Source: an uncultured Rhodopirellula sp. (GTDB lineage: Bacteria; Planctomycetota; Planctomycetia; Pirellulales; Pirellulaceae). Taken from it: a DNA stretch of 7,148 nt. Shown piece after piece: positions 1 through 7,102 of this stretch. The notes beneath the pieces are model-generated. The model did not search any database. It saw only the letters and a program-made list of their open reading frames with translations, and was not told the origin of the DNA. Positions within the stretch are counted from its first letter, which is position 1, and every line of letters begins with the position of its first letter. Made by a program: the position numbers and the translations under genes. The stretch is taken from positions 1 to 7,148 of the forward strand of contig CAJXTM010000174.1 in the NCBI GenBank assembly GCA_913061385.1, given 5' to 3'.

Positions 1-48
1 TCTACACGTAAGGAGTCGTCGGCAGCGTCAGATGTGTATAAGAGACAG
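1..48 (+). other. Nextera i5-side sequencing adapter (artefact)
   Basis: Not genomic. Bases 1-7 are the tail of the P5 oligo, 8-15 (GTAAGGAG) match a standard Nextera i5 index, 16-29 (TCGTCGGCAGCGTC) are the Read 1 adapter, and 30-48 (AGATGTGTATAAGAGACAG) are the Tn5 mosaic end. Genomic sequence begins at base 49. The matches are exact and in the expected order. Confidence 0.98.
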
Positions 49-482
49 CGCACACGGTAAACCATGTACCAAACCAGTTTCCGCTGCATTCGCCCGTCTG
101 GACGCGGGACATCAATGTAGATCTGACGAAGTGGTTTGAATGAAAATTCAAAACAGAAGACTGTTCGGCGGTAGATCACTTCCTTTGCTCGATCCACCAA
201 CGTACGAGTTCGTGGGTCGAAGTGAGGCTTTGAATCGGGATGACCAGACGCTTCACTGAATACGATCTGCGGGTAGCTGTTCAGAAACGGCTCCAATTTT
301 AGGGGGCCATCGAAGGTCTCGTCGGGTTGAATCGCTCCTGGAATCACCGTCACGACACCCGGGGAGAATTGTGTTTGCTCCTGAGTCGAAGGATCCCTGC
401 GCTGGCCCTGTTGAGCGAGCACGGGCACGGTGCCAATCAGGCACAGCATGCAGCAGAGATGGATTCTTGTAGCAAATGTCAT
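49..482 (-). CDS. Small secreted protein, uncharacterised, C-terminus cut off by contig edge
   Basis: The reading frame is open from an ATG at 482 down to the adapter at 48, giving 144 codons with no stop, so the gene is partial at its 3' end. An in-frame stop lies 24 bases upstream of this ATG with no other start between them, so the start is well fixed. No Shine-Dalgarno site is visible. Residues 1-23 form a Sec-type signal peptide: Arg6 and His8, a hydrophobic stretch rich in Leu, Cys and Met, then VLA before Gln-Gln. The mature part includes IPGAIQPDETFDGPLKLEPF (about 47-66) and a dense, apparently conserved block, FCFEFSFKPLRQIYIDVPRP (about 109-128), followed by MQRKLVWYMVYRV. This resembles uncharacterised planctomycete secreted proteins I have seen, but I know of no function. 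It lies 83 bases downstream of the Tat-type protein gene on the same strand, so the two may be co-transcribed. In the raw contig the frame would run on into adapter-coded residues. Confidence 0.8.
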
Positions 483-565
483 GTCAGAACCGTTTATTGC
501 ATTTCATAGGAACGAGACGTTGGGAAGCACTGCTACGTTTTCCCCCGCCTACCGAATCATTGTAC

Positions 566-2116
566 TCAGCGAACTGTATTAGCGTTCGAAATCGAGTCAG
601 CTACGTGTTTTGTTTTGGTTTTGTCGTCGTGTTGTACTGAGCCTTGGTAGTTTGAACTCAGCGTGGTTTGGTCCGGTTTTTTGATCGGCTCGTTGTTGGT
701 ATCGGGCTCCTCAAAGCGGATTGACCCTGCAAACTGCATGTCGGAACTGCCGAATGCATCGATGTTGTTGCCCTCCATCGTGAAAGTAGCAACGAGTTGC
801 TTGCCGCTCTCATCCGATAAATGCATCATGACCCATCTTATCGGAACCCCCTCTGCTGAGCCATCGGCAACAGCTCGTAGGATTTTGGTCCCGGAGGCCG
901 TGACCCGCTCATCAGATTCGACCATCTCGACGAATTGCTCGCCGAGAAGAACTTGAACGTTCGATTCGAAAGCGGTCAGCGACCACGGCTGGTCATCGAC
1001 CAACTGAGTGATTGGCTGTATGTCGCACTGGCCGATGCTGCGGTCGTTATCCACCATCCGCATCATTACTGCTTTTGATTGGTCTCTCATCATCCGCCAT
1101 TGGCGACTCATCAGCACATGGAAGCCAAGTTTTTCACTCGAGAGCGAGACATAGTTTCGATTTGTAGATGCTGGCTCACCCAGATCGATCTTTCTGGCGA
1201 CAACAGGCAAAGCAATGGTCGCTTTCAGGGGTTTTCGAAGCATGTTGATCGTTGCCGTAACATCAAATCCAGGCTCTGCCCGGCCAATCTCACGAGTTTC
1301 GTGAATTGCTATTGCTAGCCAAGTACAACTTGCGAGCTTTCGATCGAAGGTAAGTTTGCCAATCGTGCGGATGATCGTTGGAACACCATCGATGGCACCA
1401 TCAACGGTGCCTCGTAATTGAATTTTCACATCTTCATCGCTGACAGACATGATTTCTGCTTTCACCTCGCAAGCCATGACAGCGGTCAGGTTCAGCACTG
1501 ATGCCATCGAATCGGCGGAAATGGTGTACTTGGAGCCGAGTCTGATTGGACTTTCAGGGAGCAATTGATCAATTGCTATGCTCGAGACCGGAGCGTGCAG
1601 CAGTTCGAGCTCGTCGCGCTGGAAAAAGTCTTCTACTCCGTAAATCTGTTCTGGCCTTAAGTCATGCCGGACGATCGTGTCGCGCACGGAGTCTCTGAGT
1701 CGTACTGAATGTGGTTTCTCATTCAGAGTGCTGTCGGCTGTTGCGCGGTGATAATAACGTTCGGCTGCTAAGTGTCTGCGTTCGTCGTTTACCGGCTTGG
1801 TAACGCTGCCTTTCGGCTTCCGGGCTTTCGTTATCGCCGGCAGGTGAAGTCGCTCTTCGTATTCAAAAGACGCTTGGCTATCGATTGGTAACTTAAGCAC
1901 CTTATCGCCTGAAACCAGCGGGTGGCCTGGAATATTGACACTCCCTTTCATCTCAACTTCCATGCGAATCCGGTACAGATCCTGCTTCCCTGTGCGGAGC
2001 AGGATCGTTGGGGAATCAGCTCGAGCTGTGTTAAGCGGGGCAGTTCCTAATACTGTGGAAGCAGCAATCAGGAACTTTCGTCGATCGAGCGCGGATGAAA
2101 GCATGTTTTGCGGCAT
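566..2116 (-). CDS. Exported protein with Tat-type signal peptide, function unknown
   Basis: This is a 516-residue protein read from the ATG at 2116. A TTG at 2155 would add 13 residues, and a second ATG at 2104 would remove four. The signal peptide follows directly from either ATG, and none of the starts has a Shine-Dalgarno site. Residues 11-17 (DRRKFLI) are a twin-arginine motif, followed by a hydrophobic segment and ARA at 31-33 before Asp-Ser, which suggests Tat export and signal peptidase I cleavage. The middle of the protein looks beta-rich and includes TVDGAIDGVPTIIRTIGKLTF (about 237-257, here shortened to key words: DGAIDGVP and GKLTF). Residues about 330-468 have the spacing of a PsbP/Mog1/DcrB-like fold (LGFHVLMSRQW, then alternating strands ending in FAGSIRF); this is inference from pattern only. 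The last 45 residues are polar and probably disordered. No enzyme motif was found. It is the first gene of a possible two-gene minus-strand unit. Confidence 0.87.
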   Translation of the reverse strand: MPQNMLSSALDRRKFLIAASTVLGTAPLNTARADSPTILLRTGKQDLYRIRMEVEMKGSVNIPGHPLVSGDKVLKLPIDSQASFEYEERLHLPAITKARKPKGSVTKPVNDERRHLAAERYYHRATADSTLNEKPHSVRLRDSVRDTIVRHDLRPEQIYGVEDFFQRDELELLHAPVSSIAIDQLLPESPIRLGSKYTISADSMASVLNLTAVMACEVKAEIMSVSDEDVKIQLRGTVDGAIDGVPTIIRTIGKLTFDRKLASCTWLAIAIHETREIGRAEPGFDVTATINMLRKPLKATIALPVVARKIDLGEPASTNRNYVSLSSEKLGFHVLMSRQWRMMRDQSKAVMMRMVDNDRSIGQCDIQPITQLVDDQPWSLTAFESNVQVLLGEQFVEMVESDERVTASGTKILRAVADGSAEGVPIRWVMMHLSDESGKQLVATFTMEGNNIDAFGSSDMQFAGSIRFEEPDTNNEPIKKPDQTTLSSNYQGSVQHDDKTKTKHVADSISNANTVR

Positions 2117-2170
2117 TTTGAGATGGTCAAAGGTTCGATCAGCGAATTCCGGCAAAATTTGGATCTACGC

Positions 2171-2186
2171 ATCTATCCCTATAGAT
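2171..2186. repeat. Inverted repeat ATCTAT-CCCT-ATAGAT before the minus-strand gene
   Basis: Perfect 6-base arms surround a 4-base centre, 55-70 bases upstream of the ATG at 2116. An overlapping alternative pairing joins GATCTA (2162-2167) to TAGATC (2182-2187). It could be an operator or leader element of the Tat-type gene, but the arms are short enough to occur by chance. Confidence 0.35.
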
Positions 2187-2201
2187 CGACTCGCAGCCGA
2201 C

Positions 2202-2222
2202 CCCGATTCAGGGGAATCTGGG
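2202..2222. repeat. Stem-loop, 8 pairs with one bulged T
   Basis: CCCGATTC (2202-2209) pairs with GAATC-T-GGG (2214-2222) around the loop AGGG, with T2219 bulged. It lies about 90 bases upstream of the minus-strand start and next to the 2171-2186 repeat. No T-run follows on either strand, so it is not an intrinsic terminator. A role in the leader or promoter of the Tat-type gene is possible but unproven. Confidence 0.4.
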
Positions 2223-2684
2223 CAGAAAACCATGACTACCAAGTCACGGTTCTGAGCTTGCCATCTGAGTCTGCCAAATCGACAAAATCGGTAGTTACTC
2301 ATCCGCTTGTCGCAAAATGGGACACGCTGCGATGCAAAGTGTCGGAAAAAGTTACAAAGGAGGTGGACATTTCGCCGGCTCCACCGCTACCTCTGTGCAG
2401 TCAGGAATTGCTTTAACTTCATTGTGAGAATAGATTTAAAGTGTTTTCAATTGTGAATTCTGATGTTAGAACGCCGGTTTGGCCCAATATTTCCTACTGC
2501 ATTTCGTTGGTCAGTTGGTTTCCTGCCAGAGTTTGCAGTGCCAAGATTGGAATTGAAATGGCGAATTGGAGAGTGGATACGTGATTCAGGCTCCACCAAA
2601 TTCAATGATTCTGTGAACTTTTTTGGAAATTAAGCGGTCATATTGGTGGCATGCGTCGTCTGTTTTACGCGTACTATCAAAGAG

Positions 2685-2707
2685 GGCGTCGGCAAGGAGC
2701 CGTCGCC
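2685..2707. repeat. Stem-loop in the upstream region of the sigma gene
   Basis: GGCGTCGGC (2685-2693) pairs with GCCGTCGCC (2699-2707) around the loop AAGGA. The stem is 4 pairs, one central T-T mismatch, then 4 pairs, nearly all G-C. No T-run follows, so this is not a terminator. It lies about 170 bases before the sigma start and overlaps the end of a possible 19-codon frame at 2651-2710. Confidence 0.45.
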
Positions 2708-2832
2708 TGATCGAGAGTTTGAGTTTGTTCGAGTGGCGTCGATGAAAAGAAGCTAGTCAGGGAAATTCAGATTTGAGTTACCGATGGATATCGTCCTAAG
2801 GATTGGGCGATCCCCGGGCAACATAAGCAGAT

Positions 2833-2875
2833 GGTCGAGCGATCCGCCGGGATCGCAGGGAAAGAGAGATCGACC
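2833..2875 (+). promoter_or_regulatory. Nested hairpin in the leader of the sigma gene
   Basis: An outer stem GGTCGA (2833-2838) with TCGACC (2870-2875) directly adjoins an inner hairpin GCGATCC (2839-2845) with GGATCGC (2850-2856), loop GCCG. All 13 pairs are Watson-Crick. The only interruption is a 13-base all-purine bulge on the 3' side (2857-2869) that contains the Shine-Dalgarno-like runs AGGGA and GAGAG. The structure ends two bases before the ATG at 2878, so in the transcript it could control ribosome access. As DNA it could equally be a binding site. The pairing is seen directly; the role is inference. Confidence 0.55.
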
Positions 2876-2877
2876 CG

Positions 2878-4575
2878 ATGCAAGCGCTGGGAGAGATGGA
2901 TATGCATGAAGATTATCGAGATGAAAAAATCAAAGAATTGCGAGATCAGCTGACTCGTTTTGCGCCCAAAACGAAGAAGGTTGAGCAGGCCGTTCTGGCT
3001 GAAAAACTGTATTGCGAAGTTGAGTCGGATCGCTCTTATGCATTCGATTACTGTTGCTTTCGCATCACAAATTATCGGCCTGAGGTGCCCTCGCGGCACA
3101 GTATTGCCTCTGCTGACCTAAAGCACGATTTGCGACTGCTCATTGAGGACCTCAGTGATTCGTCTGATATCTCCGTCAGCGAAGTCATGGAACCAGTGCA
3201 CACGGTGGACGAACTCAGCAAGAAGTTCAGAGTATCCACCAAGACCATTAGCCGTTGGCGTGATGCTGGACTTGTAAGTCGCCGTATGCTGTTCGGCGGT
3301 CGAAAACGGGTTGGGTTCTTGCAAAGCAGCGTCGACCAGTTTGTTGCCAAGAATCGTGGGAAAATCAAACGTGGTGAGCGTTTCACTCAACTCAGTGAGG
3401 ATGAGAAGTCCGAGATGATTGAGCGGGCCCGACAACTGGTTGAAGGCGGCGCCAGTCTCTCTGAAGTGACTCGGCAATTGTCGGAACAGATGAAACGGAG
3501 TCCAGAGACAATCCGCTACACACTCAAAAATTTCGATTCAGATCATCAGTCGTTGGCGATTTTCCCAAATCATCGTGGTGCATTGACCGGTGAGGACAAG
3601 CGTTCGATTTTTAAGCTTTACACGCATGGGTCAACCGTTGCTCAATTGTGCAAACGTTTCAAACGTACACGCACGAGCATTCAGCGTATTCTGCTGGATA
3701 TGCGTCTTGAGCAGATCGGCGAACTTCCGCTTGATTACATCTACAATGAAGACTTTGAGTCGGTTGAGCGTGAAGCGGAGTATCTTGGTCCAGTGCCGCA
3801 ACCAGCAACTGCTCCTCGTAAGGTGCGAGTGCCTGCTGGGTTGCCCAGTTACCTCGCAGCACTCTATGACGTTGCGTTGCTGACGCGTGAGCAGGAGTAT
3901 CACCTGTTCAGGAAAATGAACTACCTAAAGCACTCCGCCAGTCGACTGCGGGAAAGCCTCAGCGATACGGAGGGTAGCAAGACGGCGATCATGGATCGAA
4001 TAGATGACCTATATGAGGCCGCGGTCCTGGTTAAGAATCGCATCGTGCAGAGCAACCTGCGTCTTGTGGTTTCGATTGCCAAGCGGCATGTAGCAAGTAC
4101 GGATGACTTCTTCTCACTTGTGAGCGACGGCAATATGTCGCTGATTCGTGCGGTAGAGAAGTTCGATTATTCACGCGGCAACAAGTTTAGTACTTATGCT
4201 TCGTGGGCGATCATGAAAAACTTTGCACGAACCATTCCGACTGAGTTCAAGCATCGGGATCGCTTCAGGACCACAACGGAAGAACTATTCGTTGCTCGTC
4301 AGGATGAGCGTCTTGATCCTTATGTCGAGGAAACCGTGCAGCGGTCACGGCAGCGAGAGTTGTCAAAGATTTTGAATCGATTAGATGAACGCGAGCAGAA
4401 AATCATCACTGCCCGTTTCGGTTTGGGGCGGGGTAAGGAACCGCTCACGCTTAAACAGGTAGGTGAGGAGATGGGAGTTACCAAGGAGCGCATCCGGCAA
4501 TTGGAGGCGCGAGCACTTTCCAAACTTCGGGATGCTGCTGATGAGGCCAATATCGATGTGGAGTTGGGTTCCTGA
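2878..4575 (+). CDS. Sigma-70 family RNA polymerase sigma factor with N-terminal helix-turn-helix extension
   Basis: A 565-residue sigma factor that directs RNA polymerase core enzyme to promoters. Residues 1-100 are a domain I cannot name. Residues 107-159 form a MerR/excisionase-like helix-turn-helix (TVDELSKKFRVSTKTISRWR, then GRKRVGFLQSSVDQF). Residues 170-220 and 236-275 look like two further helix-turn-helix segments. Sigma region 1.2 is at about 323-355 (LLTREQEYHLFRKMNYLK), region 2 at 385-455 (NLRLVVSIAKRH, DGNMSLIRAVEKFDYSRGNK, FSTYASW), and region 4 at about 497-552 (LTLKQVGEEMGVTKERIRQL). Regions 3.0-3.1 are absent: only about 45 residues join regions 2 and 4. Region 2.4 departs from primary sigma factors (see findings). 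Similar proteins occur in planctomycetes, as far as I recall. The start could instead be the ATG at 2902, which has GGGAG (2889-2893) at good spacing; the 2878 start has only GAGAG. The sigma identity is secure. It is probably not the housekeeping factor, given the altered promoter-reading residues. Confidence 0.95.
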   Translation: MQALGEMDMHEDYRDEKIKELRDQLTRFAPKTKKVEQAVLAEKLYCEVESDRSYAFDYCCFRITNYRPEVPSRHSIASADLKHDLRLLIEDLSDSSDISVSEVMEPVHTVDELSKKFRVSTKTISRWRDAGLVSRRMLFGGRKRVGFLQSSVDQFVAKNRGKIKRGERFTQLSEDEKSEMIERARQLVEGGASLSEVTRQLSEQMKRSPETIRYTLKNFDSDHQSLAIFPNHRGALTGEDKRSIFKLYTHGSTVAQLCKRFKRTRTSIQRILLDMRLEQIGELPLDYIYNEDFESVEREAEYLGPVPQPATAPRKVRVPAGLPSYLAALYDVALLTREQEYHLFRKMNYLKHSASRLRESLSDTEGSKTAIMDRIDDLYEAAVLVKNRIVQSNLRLVVSIAKRHVASTDDFFSLVSDGNMSLIRAVEKFDYSRGNKFSTYASWAIMKNFARTIPTEFKHRDRFRTTTEELFVARQDERLDPYVEETVQRSRQRELSKILNRLDEREQKIITARFGLGRGKEPLTLKQVGEEMGVTKERIRQLEARALSKLRDAADEANIDVELGS

Positions 4576-4636
4576 TCGCTACCACTGATGTCGGTGCTTT
4601 CCATTGGCACCCGGATGTGGGATAGAAAATCCATTG

Positions 4637-4665
4637 AAGCCATGCCCCTCGGGGTGTGGCTTTTT
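4637..4665 (+). terminator. Intrinsic terminator after the sigma gene
   Basis: GCCATGCCCC (4639-4648) pairs with GGGGTGTGGC (4651-4660), with two wobble pairs in the middle and an effective loop of CTCG. Flanking A bases (4637-4638) can extend the stem into the T-run. Five T bases follow at once (4661-4665), then CTCTT. It lies about 60 bases after the sigma stop and 67 bases before the U32 start, so the two genes are likely separate transcription units. A weaker hairpin, GGTGC/GCACC, lies just upstream at 4593-4611. Confidence 0.88.
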
Positions 4666-4731
4666 CTCTTGTACAACGGCAGTCAGGAATTACTCACTTC
4701 CCTTCCGCCCTTCGGTTGTCATACTGCGGGG

Positions 4732-7102
4732 ATGCCTGAACAACAACTGCAGAAAAAACCAAGCGTTGAACTTTTGTCGCCCGCAGGCGACTTGGAATGT
4801 GCTCATGCCGCAATCGAAAATGGAGCCGATGCAATCTATTTCGGTTTGGATTGTGGTTTCAACGCGCGGCATCGGGCCAAAAATTTTGGACTGAGTGATC
4901 TATCTGAAATTGGCCAATTACTTCGTTCACGCGGGGTACGGGGCTATGTCACGATGAATACCCTCGTTTTCCCCGATGAGATGTCACCATTGGTGGATGT
5001 CGTCGAAGAAATCGCATTGGCGGGTATTGATGCGGTGCTTGTTCAGGACTTTGGCGTTGCCCGATTGGTTCAGGCAGTTTGTCCAGATCTGGAAATTCAT
5101 GCGTCGACACAGATGAGTTTGACTAGTGGTGAGACGATAAAGGTTGCTGAAAAACTGGGTCTGGCACGCGTGGTACTTGCAAGGGAATTGTCAGTTTCCG
5201 AGATAAGAACAATTACTTCGTCGACCGAAATGCCCTTGGAAGTATTCATTCATGGAGCACTCTGTGTTGCGTATTCCGGTCAGTGTTTGACTAGTGAGTC
5301 CCTAGGAGGACGGAGTGCTAATCGTGGCCAATGTGCTCAGGCATGTCGCTTACCCTATGACTTAATTTGTGATGGCGAAGAACGTGATCTTGATGATGTG
5401 CGTTATCTGTTGAGTCCACAGGATCTAGCTGGCTACGCAGCCATTAATGATCTCGTCGAAGCAGGTGTAAAGTCCTTGAAAATCGAAGGGCGGTTAAAGA
5501 CACCCGAGTACGTTGCGAATATTACCAGTCACTACCGTCAGGCGTTGAATCAGGCATGCGACAATCAGACTGTTGAAGTAACCGCAGAAGCGAAGAGAGA
5601 AATGGAACTGTCGTTCTCTCGTGGTTTCTCTTCAGGATGGTTGGAAGGAAACGACCACAAACGGCTTGTGCCGGGCGTGCACTCAGCAAAACGCGGAATC
5701 GAACTTGGTCGGGTGCGGAGTGTCGATGGGCAGCGATTGCAGATTCGTTTAGCTGCACCCATCGCACTTGGTGATGGCCTTGCCATTGAATCCAAGTCGT
5801 TCGATGGAGAAGAACTGCAGCAGGGAGGAAGGATCTATTCATTGCATGATTCTGACGGTGATAAAACGTCAGAGGCAGACGAGGCCCAAGTGACCTGGAT
5901 TGGATTTGGACGTGGCGAAATTGATTGGCCATCTGTGCAACCAGGTGACCGAGTCTTCAAAAATGATGACCCGCGTTTGAATCGTCGTTTACGAAAGACA
6001 TTTACATCTGATGACCCTGTCAGGCGGCAACCACTACAGATGGAAGTGAAGGCGGTTGTGGGACAGCCATTAGTATTGAGTGCCGCTCTTCAAAATGGAC
6101 GGAAAGTTGAGGTCATTGGCGAAGTTCCACTGGATGAAGCTAGGAAACGTCCCATCGAAATGACTGTCCTGAGGGAAAAGCTGGGGCGTCTGGGAGGCAC
6201 AAGTTTTGTGCTGGGGGAATTGTCGGCAACCATTCAAGGGCAACCCATGGTCCCGATGGCCATGTTGAATCAGATACGCCGCGAGGCGGTAGAAAAGTTG
6301 GATCTGCTAGTTGAGGATCCAGCACAGCGTGATGTGTTTCCGGCCCGCGGTCGCGAATTGTTGATGCCGATCTCGGTATCTGAATCCAACGCTGGTGATA
6401 GCAGTTCGAGTGATTATAAATCGGCAGTCCTGTGTCGGGATCTGGAGCAGTTACGAGTTGTCTGCGATTTGGGCGTTGACTTGGTTTATGCCGATTTTCA
6501 GGACATTCGACAGTACAAAGATGCTGTGTCCATTTGCCGTAGTAATGGTGTTCCCATTGGACTTGCCTCGGTGCGGATTCAAAAACCAGGCGAGATGGGT
6601 CTGCTGCGGGTTCTTGAGCGTCATGCCCCTGATTTGATTCTCGCCAGAAATCTTGCGGCCTTGCATCATTTTCATCAATGCGGGATCGAAACCGTCGCTG
6701 ATTTTTCTTTGAACGTTTCGAATCATCGTTCAGCAGAATGGATTCGCGGTTTGGGGGCGTCACGCGTGACGGCGTCGTATGATCTCAATCGTGATCAACT
6801 TGTCGGATTGATCGACTCTGTTCCTTCTGCCTGGATAGAAACGGTGATTCACCAACATATGCCGATGTTCCACATGGAGCATTGCGTGTACTGCAGTGTT
6901 TTGTCTCCGGGGACAAATAAGACCAACTGTGGGCGGCCCTGCGATACACATTTGGTTGCGTTGAGAGATCGGGTCGGAGCTGAACACACGTTGCAGGCGG
7001 ACGTTGCCTGTCGTAATACGCTTTACAACGCAACACCTCAAAGTGGTGCTGAACTTGTTGTTGACTTACTTCAACGTGGTGTGCAGTGGTATCGCATTGA
7101 AT
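4732..7102 (+). CDS. U32-family protein with DUF3656-like domain, RlhA-like, 3' end cut off
   Basis: The frame is open from the ATG at 4732 to the adapter at 7103: 790 codons plus one base, with no stop. The first U32 domain spans about 12-310: ELLSPAGDLE, ENGADAIYFGLDCGFNARHR, VTMNTLVFPDE, HASTQMSL, then the U32 signature EVFIHGALCVAYSGQC and later SLKIEGRLKTPEYV. Cys178, Cys185, Cys201 and Cys205 form a cluster-like site. Residues about 437-525 resemble the DUF3656 domain of RlhA-type proteins. From about 565 a second U32-like half follows, with Cys718, Cys721, Cys733 and Cys737 in HMEHCVYCS...CGRPC. Family knowledge: E. coli RlhA and TrhP are U32 proteins needed for 5-hydroxylation of 23S rRNA C2501 and tRNA U34, and U32 members carry iron-sulfur clusters, so 'peptidase' is probably a misnomer here. 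Which RNA or other substrate this longer form acts on is unknown. GGGG touches the ATG, but no properly spaced Shine-Dalgarno site exists and no better upstream start was found. The preceding terminator implies its own promoter. Confidence 0.95.

Larger units (their letters stand above)
2117..2877. other. Divergent intergenic region with several inverted repeats
   Basis: About 760 bases lie between the starts of the minus-strand Tat-type gene and the plus-strand sigma gene, so both promoters should be here. I found no convincing -35/-10 pair on either strand. It does hold inverted repeats near each gene start (2162-2222 and 2685-2875), an orphan AAAGGAGGTG at 2356-2365, and a possible 19-codon frame at 2651-2710. 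The stretch 2417-2640 is AT-richer and shows nothing I can name. Open frames crossing 2108-2416 look like chance. Confidence 0.7.

Noticed and set aside
253..444. 63-codon minus-strand frame
   Set aside because: It is out of frame with the secreted-protein gene on the same strand, which has a signal peptide and a conserved-looking core.
2108..2416. 102-codon plus-strand frame in the divergent spacer
   Set aside because: No Shine-Dalgarno site, no recognisable domain, starts antisense inside the Tat-type gene, and its composition looks like translated non-coding DNA.
2421..2456. Direct repeat ATTGTGA (2421-2427 and 2450-2456), resembling CRP half-sites
   Set aside because: Seven bases, no paired palindromic half, AT-rich context; easily chance.
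2553..2581. Possible promoter TTGAAA with GATACG at 17-base spacing
   Set aside because: The -10 matches only three of six consensus bases, and the lineage's promoter consensus is uncertain.
4669..4697. Possible promoter for the U32 gene (TTGTAC and TACTCA)
   Set aside because: The -10 match is poor; a promoter must lie near here but cannot be placed from sequence alone.
6140..6763. 207-codon minus-strand frame
   Set aside because: Entirely antisense to a strongly conserved U32 coding region; low-complexity composition typical of a shadow frame.
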